NCBI GenBank assembly: GCA_016182965.1
Contig: JACPFM010000002.1
Coordinates: 62,001-126,000 of the forward strand
Source: Deltaproteobacteria bacterium
GTDB lineage: Bacteria; Myxococcota_A; Polyangia; Polyangiales; JADJMO01
DNA length: 64,000 nt
Direction of reading: 5' to 3'
The notes below the pieces were generated by a model. It saw only the letters and a program-made list of their open reading frames with translations. It made no database searches and was not told where the DNA came from. Positions 10,879-19,097 of the stretch are shown here, piece by piece (position 1 is the stretch's first letter; each line of letters begins with the position of its first letter). The position numbers and the translations under genes are program-made.

Positions 10879-11050
10879 CTCCCGGATCGGGAGAACCTGA
10901 AGGCCGGGGCAGGTCACTGCCAGCCGAAGCCCGCCGTATCGGCGGGCTCCTGTTTCGGACGCACGCGCCGTGCGGCGAGGGACGCTTCGCGGAGCCCGCC
11001 GTTGGCGGGCTTCAGCCGAAACGATCCCTGCCCCAGCCTTCAGGCTGGGG
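10879..11050. repeat. Cluster of palindromes (REP-like element)
   Basis: The 368-bp gap after the SET gene holds no ORF I can support, but four palindromes. CTCCCGGATCGGGAG lies at 10879-10893, two AGCCCGCCG...CGGCGGGCT-type hairpins at about 10930-10950 and 10997-11015, and CCCCAGCCTTCAGGCTGGGG at 11031-11050. The outer parts (CCTGAAGGC-x-GGGGCAGG at 10896 and its inverse ending near 11047) pair with each other, so the unit is an inverted repeat of about 150 bp. Confidence 0.7.
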
Positions 11051-11094
11051 ATACAAGCTCTGCACGAACCGGTCGTTGAGCCGTCATCTCTCCC

Positions 11095-11112
11095 CTTCGA
11101 CCTTCGACCTCG
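11095..11112. repeat. CCTTCGACCTTCGACC half-element
   Basis: Single arm of the TCGAAGGT-type inverted repeat seen complete at 17112, 35495 and 39410. It lies 3' of the decayed MYXO-CTERM gene. Confidence 0.5.
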
Positions 11113-11154
11113 GCTTCGCGAGCCTTGATCCAGCTAGCGCGGACACGACAGCGC

Positions 11155-11763
11155 TCAGGCCGCGCGACGCCGCCGCGACAACGCAACCAGGGCTGCGAGC
11201 GCCAGGACGAGGCTGCCCGAAGCGCGGGACCCGCCGGTGCCGACCGAGCAGCCGCCGCCGTCCTCGGTCGGCGGCGTGCTCGCCGTGCACCGACCGGGGG
11301 TCTGCGAGAGATCACAGATGTTGCCCGGCGCGCAGTCGGACGAGGTGCCGCACGTGCGGCGTGCCGCCCGGCTCGGTCGAGATCGAGGAGAGGCCGTCGC
11401 CCGAGCAGCTCGACGTCGGCTTGGGCGCGCACTTGCCGTCGACGCAGCGGTAGCCGCCGATGCAGTGCGCGTCCTCCGCGCAGGTCGACCGACACGCCTT
11501 CGCGCTGTCGCACGCGAGGTTGCCCGCGCAGGGCGCCGGCGCGAGGCAGGTGCCGGCGCCGTCGCACACCGAGAGCTTCGCGTCCTTGCAGCCGTCGCCG
11601 CAGGTGGCGCGACGCAGGCGCCGGCGCCCGAGCAGAAGTTCCCGCTCTTGCAGCCCGCGTCGGACGAGCAGGTCGTCGCGCAGACCGCGCCGTTGCACTG
11701 GTACGCGCCGCAGCTGGTGGTCGGCGTGGCGGCCTGACACAGGCCGGACGAGTCGCACGTGCG
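11155..11763 (-). pseudogene. Decayed Cys-rich MYXO-CTERM surface protein
   Basis: Three consecutive minus-strand segments in three frames read as one Cys-rich protein. Segment one starts TCDSSGLCQ (about 11763), the second starts TCGDGCKDA (about 11610) and the third CGTSSDCAPG (about 11345). Regular C-x(4-10)-C spacing continues across the breaks. The end is a MYXO-CTERM-like anchor: GGGCSVGTGG, a hydrophobic helix, then RRRRAA and TGA at 11155. Each break is explained by one gained or lost base. A TGA lies in frame immediately upstream of segment one and no start is found, so the 5' end is also lost. The parent would be a surface protein sorted by the rhombosortase-like MYXO-CTERM system. 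Sequencing indels could explain the internal breaks but not the missing 5' part. Confidence 0.7.
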
Positions 11764-12052
11764 CGAAGCTCACGAGCGAGCCCGATTCGCACGAGGCCGC
11801 TGTGCAAAGCCTGCGCCGGGATGCGGCTGACAACGCGCATGAAGCGCGTATTGCGCGCTTGATTTCGCGAGTGGCGCCGAATGGGCGCTCCGGCGAGCGA
11901 CCGTCACGCGTTCGCGTACGCGCGCCCGACCGGCGCGCGGTCCTCGGTCGGGTGGGACGCGGTCGCACTCCGCGCGAAACGAAGAAATCAGAAGAGGGTC
12001 GCGCCGTGGGCAGTGGGAGCGACGAGCCCGGGCGCGCCGGCGAGGGGCGGAG
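11764..12052. other. Non-coding gap
   Basis: About 290 bp without a gene I can support. Some open frames exist on the minus strand but are Arg-rich with no homology. The right end carries the promoter of the gene at 12067. Confidence 0.5.
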
Positions 12053-12058
12053 TATAAA
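12053..12058 (+). promoter_or_regulatory. -10 hexamer TATAAA
   Basis: TATAAA in a GC-rich context, 8 nt before the GTG at 12067. Confidence 0.55.
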
Positions 12059-12066
12059 GACGGACC

Positions 12067-12441
12067 GTGGGCGCGCGGGGGGAGACGGACCAGGGCCCGA
12101 CCGACGCGCAGTTGGCCGTCCTCCAGGCGCTCTGGACGGGCGTGGTCAACGACTGGGACGACGAGGACCGCCACACCCGCTTCCTCGACCACGCCCGCGA
12201 GATCGGCGCCCTGCCCGAGGCGGCGCGGCGCTACGGCGCGCTCCGCGACGACCCCGAGCGGGGAGAGCTCGCGCGCAAGCGGCTGCAGGCGATCGCCCTG
12301 CTGGCGACGAACGAGCTCTACGCGACCCGGACCAGCCGGCCGAGCCGCCGGACGCCGGGGTGGCTCGTGGCCGTGGCCGTGGCCGTGTGCGTCGCGCTGC
12401 TCGGGTGGGCGGCGCTGGCCTTCGGCGTGGCCTCGCGCTGA
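12067..12441 (+). CDS. Small tail-anchored hypothetical protein
   Basis: 124 aa. An acidic helical region (about 10-90, with WDDEDRHTRFLDHAREIG) is followed by one membrane helix at 98-120 and a short tail, so it faces the cytoplasm. I do not recognise the family. It ends 24 bp before the S1-domain gene on the same strand and may be co-transcribed with it, though that gene has its own possible -10. GTG start with TATAAA 8 nt upstream and no Shine-Dalgarno. Confidence 0.65.
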   Translation: MGARGETDQGPTDAQLAVLQALWTGVVNDWDDEDRHTRFLDHAREIGALPEAARRYGALRDDPERGELARKRLQAIALLATNELYATRTSRPSRRTPGWLVAVAVAVCVALLGWAALAFGVASR

Positions 12442-12450
12442 CCTTCGCGC

Positions 12451-12456
12451 TAACAG
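12451..12456 (+). promoter_or_regulatory. Possible -10 hexamer TAACAG
   Basis: TAACAG is 9 nt before the ATG of the S1 gene; imperfect match (last base G). Confidence 0.3.
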
Positions 12457-12465
12457 GCTCCCGCC

Positions 12466-13929
12466 ATGTCCCGTCCCGACGACCAGGGGTCCTCGTCCGA
12501 GTCCTTTGCCGCGCTCTTCGAGGCCGAGTCGAAGAACAAGCCGCGCCGCGCCGCCGGCCGCGGGTACTCCCCCGGCGAGGTGGTCGAGGGCACGGTCGTT
12601 CGCGTCGGCAAAGACGCGGTGTTCCTCGACCTCGACGGCAAGCGCGAGGGCTACATCGAGATCACCGAGGTCCGCGACGAGTCGTCCGGCGAGGTCACCG
12701 TGGCCATCGGCGACATCGTCCGCGCCACCGTGATCAACGCGGGCGACGGCGACGGCGCGGTCCGCCTGGGCAAGAGCATGCCCAAGGGCCGCGGGGCCGA
12801 GGGGCTGCAGGCCGCCAAGGACGCGCAGCTCCCGGTCGAGGGCACGGTCACCGGCGTCAACAAGGGCGGGCTCGAGGTCACCGTCGACAACGTGCGCTGC
12901 TTCTGCCCTGCGCGCGCGGTCGATACGCGCTTCGTGCAGGACCTCAACGTCTGGATCGGTCAGAAGCTGAAGTTCCTCGTCACGCAGGTCTCCGGGCGCG
13001 ACGTGGTGCTCTCGCGCCGCGCGTTCCTCGAGCGCGAGGCCGACGAGGCGCGCGCGAAGATGGGGCACAAGCTGGTGCCCGGCGCGGTGCTCGAGGGCGT
13101 GGTCACCTCCACGCGCGAGTTCGGCGCGTTCATCGATCTCGGCGGCGTCGAGGCGCTCCTCCCCGCGAGCGAGCTCTCGCACGATCGCTCGCTCCGTCCG
13201 GCCGACGTGGTCAAGCCGGGTGAGACCATCCGCGTGCAGGTCCTCGAGGTCAGCCAGGACGACAAGCGCCCCGGTCAGCAGAAGATCACGCTGTCGCTCA
13301 AGGCGCTCGCCGGCGACCCGTGGGAGACCACCGCCAAGGAGCTGACCGAGGGCAGCATCCGCGACGGGCGCGTCGTGCGCGTGCAGCCGTTCGGCGCGTT
13401 CGTGCAGCTGGCTCCCGGGCTCGACGGCCTCTTGCACGTCAGCGAGCTCACGGGCGAGGAGGGGCAGACGAAGCTCCCGCAGGTCGGCGACATGGTGTCG
13501 GTCCGCGTGATCAAGGTCGATCTCGCGCAGCGCCGCATCGCGCTCGGCCCGTCCGATCGTCAGCCGCGCGCCGTGCGCGCCGCGTCGACCCTGGTGCAGG
13601 GCGCGGTGGTCAAGGGCAAGGTCTCCGCGGTCGAGAAGTTCGGCGTGTTCGTGCAGATCGAGGGCGGCGTCGGTCGCGGGCTCATCCCCGCCGGCGAGCT
13701 CGAGAAGCGCGGCGGCGACTTCTCCAAGCAGTTCCCGGTCGGCACCGAGGTGCAGGCGAAGATCGTGGCCATCGACGCGGCCGGCAAGATCCGCCTCTCG
13801 CTCAGCGCCGCGAAGGCCGACGAGGAGCGCGCGACGTTCGAGGACTACCGCGCGAAGGAGAACGAGCGCGCCCGCGGCGGCATCGGCTCGCTCGGCGCGA
13901 AGCTGCAGCAGGCGTTGAAGAAGAAGTAG
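12466..13929 (+). CDS. Multi-S1-domain RNA-binding protein (ribosomal S1-like)
   Basis: 487 aa with five S1 OB-fold repeats, roughly at 34-105, 122-192, 206-285, 295-370 and 381-455. The later repeats contain the typical FGAFI/FGAFV/FGVFV core. A Ser-rich acidic leader precedes them and a short basic tail (LQQALKKK) follows. Canonical proteobacterial S1 is longer (about 550-570 aa, six repeats), and here repeats 1 and 2 are divergent. It may therefore be a second S1-like protein instead of the housekeeping rpsA. Expected role: binding mRNA in the cytoplasm to aid translation or regulate RNA. It is single-gene or paired with the small membrane protein upstream. Confidence 0.85.
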   Translation: MSRPDDQGSSSESFAALFEAESKNKPRRAAGRGYSPGEVVEGTVVRVGKDAVFLDLDGKREGYIEITEVRDESSGEVTVAIGDIVRATVINAGDGDGAVRLGKSMPKGRGAEGLQAAKDAQLPVEGTVTGVNKGGLEVTVDNVRCFCPARAVDTRFVQDLNVWIGQKLKFLVTQVSGRDVVLSRRAFLEREADEARAKMGHKLVPGAVLEGVVTSTREFGAFIDLGGVEALLPASELSHDRSLRPADVVKPGETIRVQVLEVSQDDKRPGQQKITLSLKALAGDPWETTAKELTEGSIRDGRVVRVQPFGAFVQLAPGLDGLLHVSELTGEEGQTKLPQVGDMVSVRVIKVDLAQRRIALGPSDRQPRAVRAASTLVQGAVVKGKVSAVEKFGVFVQIEGGVGRGLIPAGELEKRGGDFSKQFPVGTEVQAKIVAIDAAGKIRLSLSAAKADEERATFEDYRAKENERARGGIGSLGAKLQQALKKK

Positions 13930-13950
13930 GCCGGGCACGTTCGGCCGACC

Positions 13951-13985
13951 GGTCGAAGTTCGGTCGAAGGTCCAGCCTTCGACGT
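13951..13985. repeat. GGTCGAAGTTCGGTCGAAGG half-element
   Basis: Degenerate copy of the TCGAAGGT inverted-repeat family 3' of the S1 gene; arms GGTCGAAGGTCCA and CCTTCGAC can pair. Confidence 0.45.
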
Positions 13986-14043
13986 CCTGTTCCGCTGTTC
14001 GTCGCCGGCGAGGATCTTGCGTGCTACGTTGCTTGTTGCGGCC

Positions 14044-14229
14044 ATGGACGATCGCGAATGGCAGCGGCAGTACGAGGAGCGCTGGGCGCGCGCCAAGGCG
14101 ATCGTCGCGCTGCACCCCGAGCTCGATCCGAGCGGCGTGTACCACGCGCTCTGCAGTCTGGCGCGCACGCCCGAGGAACGCCTCCGTCGCGGTTTGGCCC
14201 ATGGTCGACTCGGTACTCAGCAGCGTTGA
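14044..14229 (+). CDS. Small hypothetical protein
   Basis: 61 aa from the ATG at 14044, mostly helical and charged (MDDREWQRQYEERWARAKAI), ending in an Arg/Gln-rich tail. No Cys, signal or membrane segment. The N-terminal 45 residues look protein-like; the tail less so, and the end may be read out of frame. A TACGTT hexamer lies 13 nt upstream. Not recognised; could be spurious. Confidence 0.4.
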   Translation: MDDREWQRQYEERWARAKAIVALHPELDPSGVYHALCSLARTPEERLRRGLAHGRLGTQQR

Positions 14230-14290
14230 GCGGGCGTTCCTCGCCGCGCTCGACGAGCTAGGCGTCTTCGTTGGCGGGTGCCGTGGCGGC

Positions 14291-15304
14291 TCAGGTGCTG
14301 CAAGCCGCGACCACGCACTTCCTCGTCGTCCCGCTCGGACCGTCGGGCAGGCAGACCGCCGGCCAGAGGCAGTCGCTGCCCATGACACATGCGGCCCCAT
14401 CGGGCTTGGTTGGCACGCACGTGCCCTCGACGCACGTGCTCGACCGGGCGCACAGAGGAATGTTGCCGCCCAGATCGGCCGGGCACGGTTGCCCCTCGTC
14501 CGCCTTTCGTATGTCGACGCACCTGCCGCTCGCGCACCACAGGCCCTCGTAGACGTTGCACGCGACCATGCCGAGGCCGCACGGCGCTGCGCGCGCACCG
14601 AGCTTCTTGCAGGTGCCGCCGTCGCAGACCAACGGCCGCAGGCACGGCTCGGTGTCCGAGCACGCCGCACCCTGCGCGGCGCCCTCCACGCAGCGCTTTT
14701 CGCCGGAGCAGACCAGTCCCTGCGGGCACCCCGAGCGATCGGTCCCCCGCGACAGCCCGGGGACATCGATCGGCTTCACGAGCTGGAACTCGTGGGGTGC
14801 GACCGCGTCGCACTCAGGTTCCGTGGGCTCGGGGTCACAGCGGCCGCACCAGCGGTCGACGGACACGCTCGTTCGCAGGCAACTCGAGCGGCACTGCGCC
14901 GCGTAGCTGCACCCGGCTCCACTGATCCGCTCGCCCTCCGGCTTTGCGCACGCCGATGGATGCAAGCCCGTGAAGAGGTCCGTGCAGGCCATCGTCGTGA
15001 CGGCCTCCGCGCAATTCTCGAGGCCGCTTCGCTGTAGGTGGGCCCCCGCGGCCCCGATCGCGGAGCCGCAGTCGAGGACCACTCGCTTCCGGCACGTCTC
15101 GGTGTCGCCGAACGCGCGAAATACGACGGCCGGAGCGCACCCATCGAGCCGCGCGCAATACGCCGTGGCGAGCGCCTCGCAGCCGTCGATCTGGGCGTCG
15201 CCGACGTCTGCGGGCGCGTCGTTCGTCGTGCTGCACGACGAGCACGCGAGCGCCGTGCAGCAGATCCAGGCTGCCACGGAGAGGGCGGAGCGACGCAGGA
15301 TCAT
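14291..15304 (-). CDS. Cys-rich secreted (lipo)protein
   Basis: 337 aa with about 30 Cys residues. The N-terminus MILRRSALSVAAWICC is a signal peptide; the cluster ALACSSCS may hold a non-canonical lipobox. The first half has YCARLDGC and TCRKR elements typical of myxobacterial Cys-rich lipoproteins. The second half is a string of short disulfide units (CPQGLVCSGEKRC, CLRPLVCDGGTC, CGLGMVACN, CLWPAVC) like those found before MYXO-CTERM anchors, but no such anchor is present. Function unknown, probably outer-membrane surface. The ATG overlaps the upstream gene's stop by four bases (ATGA), implying coupled translation with it. Confidence 0.75.
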   Translation of the reverse strand: MILRRSALSVAAWICCTALACSSCSTTNDAPADVGDAQIDGCEALATAYCARLDGCAPAVVFRAFGDTETCRKRVVLDCGSAIGAAGAHLQRSGLENCAEAVTTMACTDLFTGLHPSACAKPEGERISGAGCSYAAQCRSSCLRTSVSVDRWCGRCDPEPTEPECDAVAPHEFQLVKPIDVPGLSRGTDRSGCPQGLVCSGEKRCVEGAAQGAACSDTEPCLRPLVCDGGTCKKLGARAAPCGLGMVACNVYEGLWCASGRCVDIRKADEGQPCPADLGGNIPLCARSSTCVEGTCVPTKPDGAACVMGSDCLWPAVCLPDGPSGTTRKCVVAACST

Positions 15305-15730
15305 GGCCGGAACCGGTACCGGAGAATGAGTCGGAGTGTGTCCGGCGTGCGTCCCGCGAGCGCCGCTCGGTCGATCTCGAAATCGATGTCGCCGATGAGC
15401 GCGCGGTCGACCAGGGGATCGACGGCGGTGCCACCGGACGAGGTGGTGCGGCGCTGCAGCGTGCAATCGTCGCGGATGACCTCGAGCGCGGAGGCGGGGC
15501 CCACGCACGCGGTCACGTCGTACGCGTCGTAGGCGGGTGCGAGGAGGATCTCGAGCGCCGAGGTGCTCGGAGCGCTCTTCGTACGCGACGTCATAGTCGA
15601 CAGCCGTGGCCGGCGCAGGCAGCGGAGAGCCGTCTCCGACCGCACGACGCGCGTGCCCACCGAGAATCGCTGCACCCGCCAGCGTGGCCAGCATCAAGCG
15701 GCGTCGACTCGATCGACTTGTCGTGCGCAT
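15301..15730 (-). pseudogene. Frameshifted exported protein, coupled to the Cys-rich gene
   Basis: The 5' segment from the ATG at 15730 reads MRTTSRSSRRRLMLATLAG..., a signal peptide with a twin-Arg-like SRRRLM motif, and continues to YDVAYEERSEHL. The reading then only makes sense in another frame (ALEILLAPAYDAYDV to LILRYRFRP, stop at 15301). Removing one G near 15560 joins the two into a protein of about 142 aa. I do not recognise it. The stop overlaps the start of the Cys-rich gene by four bases, so both were one transcript. A sequencing indel is as likely as a real mutation. Confidence 0.55.
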
Positions 15731-15979
15731 CGTGTTTCTCCGGGGACCGCAAGGCTTCATCGCGCGGCGCCCTTGTCGAGGCGACCGGCGGACGCGCTGA
15801 TTGAGGCGCGCCACGTAAGCGAGCGTCAAGCGCCGCGGGGCGGGTTCGGGAATTCGGTCAGGAGGGCCCACGGAGAGCGTCACGCGGTGTCGGATCTGAC
15901 GGGTTGTGTTGATCCACCGCAAGGTTCGCGGGTCGAGAGGGGCGAAGGTCAACGATCGTTCGGCCGTCGCAACGACGAT

Positions 15980-17017
15980 CTAGCTCGCCGGCGGCGGCTG
16001 CGCCGCCGGCATCACGCCGGTGGTCTTGGGGACGAATCCGCCCGGCTTCGACGGAGCCGGCATCGTCGGCGGCGGCCCGACCGGCGGCGGCGGAGCGGGT
16101 GCGACCGGCGGTGGCGCGGGCTGCCGCTCGCGCAGCACGCGGCTCGCCGAGTCGACGATGCGCTCGGTCAGCTCGCGGCACTCGTCGTCGTCGAGGTGCG
16201 GGCACTCCACGGCGACGCCGTCGACGGTCTGCAGGAAGAAGATCTCCTCGTCGTCCGGCGGGCAGCGCGCGAGCACCGCCGTCGCCGTGAGGCCGCTCCC
16301 GCCGCCCGCCGGATCGCCCTGGCGCTCCAGGTACTTCGAGTCGCACCCGAGCCGCTTCGCGCCGGCGTCGATCAGATCGAGGATGTTGTTCCCGCTCTCG
16401 AGCGGCGTGTAGGCCGTGCTGCTCGGGCGCGTGTCGCCGAGGTGGAGCGAGTACGTCACGCGCGCGCCGAGGCCGACGCCGCCGATCGATCCGCCGGGGG
16501 CGCCGGCGAAGAGGTACGAGCCCGCGCCCATCACGCTGAGCTCCTGATACTTGCCGACGTACTGCGAGAAGACCGGGCCGGCGAAGACCTGACCGTGGCT
16601 GCGCTTGTCGGTGACCTCGCCGCCTTCGCTCTTCATGGTGATGGTCGCGGTGCCGTAGGAGAGGCCGCTGCCGATCCGTAGCTGCGAGCTCTTGCCCGTC
16701 TTGGCGACCTTGAAGTCGAGGCGCAGCTCGCCCTGGCTGCCGCGGACCGACCCGTCGCCCGGGAGGCTCGTCGAGTGACCGGTGAAGCCGAGCGCGACGC
16801 GCGTGCTGCGGCGCACGTCGAAGTCGAAGCCGAGCGAGAACCCGAGCGCGTAGCCGCCGCCGTCCTGCTGGAGCGGCTTGGGCGGCGTCGCGGTGTCGCT
16901 CTCGCTGTACTTGAGCGACGGGTACACCGTGGCGTTCGCCTCGGCGTAGACGCCCATGCAGCCGGTGGACAGGGCGGCGAGCACGACGGCGAGCAGGACG
17001 AGCGAGGCGCGCGTCAT
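15980..17017 (-). CDS. Lipoprotein with beta-strand-rich middle and Pro-rich tail
   Basis: 345 aa. The signal peptide ends in LSTGC (C20), a lipobox. Residues 30-200 are rich in alternating strands with Gly/Ser turns and final aromatic residues, like a small outer-membrane barrel or sandwich. A second domain at about 215-300 holds CPPDDEEIFFLQTVDGVAVECP with paired Cys. The last 50 residues are Pro/Ala/Gly-rich. No family recognised. TAGAAC lies 7 nt before the ATG. Confidence 0.7.
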   Translation of the reverse strand: MTRASLVLLAVVLAALSTGCMGVYAEANATVYPSLKYSESDTATPPKPLQQDGGGYALGFSLGFDFDVRRSTRVALGFTGHSTSLPGDGSVRGSQGELRLDFKVAKTGKSSQLRIGSGLSYGTATITMKSEGGEVTDKRSHGQVFAGPVFSQYVGKYQELSVMGAGSYLFAGAPGGSIGGVGLGARVTYSLHLGDTRPSSTAYTPLESGNNILDLIDAGAKRLGCDSKYLERQGDPAGGGSGLTATAVLARCPPDDEEIFFLQTVDGVAVECPHLDDDECRELTERIVDSASRVLRERQPAPPPVAPAPPPPVGPPPTMPAPSKPGGFVPKTTGVMPAAQPPPAS

Positions 17018-17024
17018 CGGCGAC

Positions 17025-17030
17025 GTTCTA
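17025..17030 (-). promoter_or_regulatory. -10-like hexamer TAGAAC
   Basis: 7 nt before the ATG at 17017; no Shine-Dalgarno. Leaderless pattern. Confidence 0.4.
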
Positions 17031-17111
17031 ACACGCGCGGCGCGTTCGGGCCGTCGGCGCGCGGCTCGGCTGTGGTCGACGTCAGGTCCTCGTCGCTGGC
17101 GCAGACCCGGT

Positions 17112-17173
17112 CAAACGTCGAAGGTCCAAGGTCCAGCGAGAAGCCTTTCGCTTCGACCTTCGACCTTCGACCA
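17112..17173. repeat. TCGAAGGT-type inverted repeat, compact copy
   Basis: Left arm GTCGAAGGTCCAAGGTCC and right arm TTCGACCTTCGACCTTCGACC flank about 17 bp and can form a long hairpin. It lies 3' of the lipoprotein gene ending at 17199 and may act as its terminator. Same family as 35495 and 39410. Confidence 0.7.
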
Positions 17174-17198
17174 TGTCAGCCAGGGCGCACCAAGCGCA

Positions 17199-18200
17199 CT
17201 ACTTCGACGAAGCCGGCGCGGCGCTCGCACCAGGCGCCGCCGATCCGGCGCCCATCGGCATCGCGTGTCCGCCGTGCGCATCGGCGCCAGGCTCGGCCGT
17301 CGGGTCGAGCTTCACGGTGCGGGTGGTGCCGTTGAGCGGAGCGGCGATGACCTTGCCGTCCTTGTCGAGGTACTCGAGCTTGAACGAGTACTCGCCCTTG
17401 CCGAGGTTCTTCACGACCTTCGGCGCCCACTTGGTGAACTCGCCGGTGAGCGGCGTGTCGAGACCGGGGCCGGTGATCGTGTAGCGGACCTTGTCGCCCT
17501 TCTCGAGCGTCGTGCCCACCAGGTAGAAGTCGAGCAAGAGCTCCTTGGCCGCCGGACCGGCATAGGAGCCCTTGGGGCGGCTGTAGACGACGTGCGGCTT
17601 CTTGTAGTCGACGGTGGCCTTGCCCTTCTTGCCGACCCAGAAGGTCACCATCGAGAGCGCGCCCTTGCTCTTCACCGACTCGTGCGTGGGGCGGCTCGGG
17701 AACGCGTGCAGCACGTGCAGGCCCTCGGTGAGGTCGACGCCCGCGGGCAGCAGCTCGGCGATCTTCACGGGCGCCTTGGTGTCGTAGATGGGCTTGTAGG
17801 GGTGATCGTCGAGGATCAGGTGGACGTGGTTGCCGCCCTCCTTGGTCTCCCAGTTCTTCACGTCGAGGCGCACCGTCGCGTTCTTCGCCTTCTCGACGTC
17901 GCCGGCGGTGGTGCCCTCGGCGGGCGCGAGGATCTTCACGGTGGGCAGCGGCGTCGGATCGGCGCTAGGGGCCATGTCCTCGACGACCGGCGGCGGGGGC
18001 GGCGGCAGCGGCGTGGTGGCGATCGGCTCCGGGGTCGCCGCGGGTGACGGCGTCGGCGAAGGCGCGGGCGCGACCGTCTCGGTCGCCTTGGTCACCGTCG
18101 CCGTCTTCGGCTCCGGCTCGCCTCCTCCACACGCCGCGGTGACGATGACCGGACCAGCCGCCAACGCGAGCACGACGAGCAGGAGGGGGGATCGCTTCAT
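17199..18200 (-). CDS. Lipoprotein with possible His/Met metal-binding tail
   Basis: 333 aa. Signal peptide followed by VTAACGGGE (lipobox Cys about 24), then a Pro/Ala/Thr linker to about residue 90. The central part contains NHVHLILDDHPYKPIYD and a later EGLHVLHAFPSRPTHES, a His-dotted layout that loosely recalls DUF4399. A second Ig-like part follows (about 225-300). The tail has DAHGGHAMPMG, a plausible soft-metal (Cu) site, then an Ala/Ser end. I infer a periplasmic or outer-membrane beta-sandwich protein; metal binding is only a guess from the His and Met residues. Divergent from the gene at 18301. Confidence 0.7.
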   Translation of the reverse strand: MKRSPLLLVVLALAAGPVIVTAACGGGEPEPKTATVTKATETVAPAPSPTPSPAATPEPIATTPLPPPPPPVVEDMAPSADPTPLPTVKILAPAEGTTAGDVEKAKNATVRLDVKNWETKEGGNHVHLILDDHPYKPIYDTKAPVKIAELLPAGVDLTEGLHVLHAFPSRPTHESVKSKGALSMVTFWVGKKGKATVDYKKPHVVYSRPKGSYAGPAAKELLLDFYLVGTTLEKGDKVRYTITGPGLDTPLTGEFTKWAPKVVKNLGKGEYSFKLEYLDKDGKVIAAPLNGTTRTVKLDPTAEPGADAHGGHAMPMGAGSAAPGASAAPASSK

Positions 18201-18286
18201 GGAGACGATCTCATCCGGCCCGGGGAGGACGACAAGGGTCGGTGCGCTTGCCTCGCGTAGCGAATGAAGGTCGGCGCGAGGTGCGA

Positions 18287-18292
18287 TACGGT
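18287..18292 (+). promoter_or_regulatory. -10-like hexamer TACGGT
   Basis: 8 nt before the ATG at 18301; no Shine-Dalgarno. Confidence 0.5.
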
Positions 18293-18300
18293 GCCGCGCG

Positions 18301-19047
18301 ATGGCCTACCGAACGCCGGAGCCGAAGGAGCTCGGGCCGCTCCTCGGCGACTTCCGACCGCGAAACGCAGGGCGGATCGTCGCGTCGATCCTGCTGCTCC
18401 TCATCGGTGCGATGGTCGACCTCGGCGCGATCGTGTCCGGCCAGATGTCCTGGAACGGGTGGATCGTCGTGGCCGTCTGGGGCGTCGTGTTTCCGGCCGT
18501 GGGGCTGCTCATGCTCTTCGGTCGCAAGCCCGATCGGGTGCGCGTGCACGAGCTCGCGCTGGTCTCCGGTGAAGGCCGGGGCGAGGTCACCACGTCGTGG
18601 ACCGACGTCGTGGAGCTGCGCACCAGGCGGCACCTCGGCGGCCGGCGGCAGCACCTGAGCGCGGTGCTCGATCGTCACTTCGTGCGCACACGCGACGGCG
18701 GCGTCCACGAGCTGCGGTGCGCGCTCGTCGACCTCGAGGCGCTCCTCGAGCTGCTGCGCGCACGCACGATCGAGCCGCTGCTGACCGACGCTCGCGAGCG
18801 CATCGACCGCGGCGAGACGGTCTCCTTCGGCGCGCTCTCGCTCGACGCCGACGGCGTGCGCACCGCCGACGGCGCGCTCGGGTGGCCGTCGATCGAGGAG
18901 GTCGCGTTCGAGGGACCGGCCCAGAGCGTGGCCATCAAGGGCCGCGCTGGGAAGTGGCTCGAGGCGCCGCTCGACGAGGTGCCGAACGCGCACGTCCTCC
19001 GCGCGCTCTCGCGCGAGCGGCTCGCCGTCCCAGTGCCTGCGGGTTGA
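18301..19047 (+). CDS. Two-helix membrane protein (possibly DUF6585)
   Basis: 248 aa. Two membrane helices near residues 30-50 and 57-76, then a cytoplasmic domain with HELALVSGEGRGEVTTSWTDVVEL and a second ADGVRTADGALGWPSIEEV. This resembles the paired PH-like strands of DUF6585-type proteins; the match is from memory and tentative. It ends 50 bp before the TetR gene but is separated by that gene's own promoter. Leaderless start likely. Confidence 0.65.
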   Translation: MAYRTPEPKELGPLLGDFRPRNAGRIVASILLLLIGAMVDLGAIVSGQMSWNGWIVVAVWGVVFPAVGLLMLFGRKPDRVRVHELALVSGEGRGEVTTSWTDVVELRTRRHLGGRRQHLSAVLDRHFVRTRDGGVHELRCALVDLEALLELLRARTIEPLLTDARERIDRGETVSFGALSLDADGVRTADGALGWPSIEEVAFEGPAQSVAIKGRAGKWLEAPLDEVPNAHVLRALSRERLAVPVPAG

Positions 19048-19074
19048 CATGGTTTGACCAAGCGCCTAAACCAT
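19044..19074 (+). promoter_or_regulatory. Sigma-70-type promoter with overlapping operator
   Basis: TTGACA (19044-19049), a 17-nt spacer and TAAACC (19067-19072) form a good -35/-10 pair. An inverted repeat ATGGTTT-N12-AAACCAT (19049-19074) covers the spacer and -10. The dyad length and position fit a TetR-family operator, and the TetR gene begins 24 nt downstream, so the regulator probably represses its own operon with the GRE genes. Confidence 0.75.
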
Positions 19075-19097
19075 TTGCCCAAGAGGCAGGTCGGCGC

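Noticed and set aside
11155-11763. Selenocysteine read-through to explain the broken gene
   Set aside because: The breaks change frame; they are not in-frame UGA codons.
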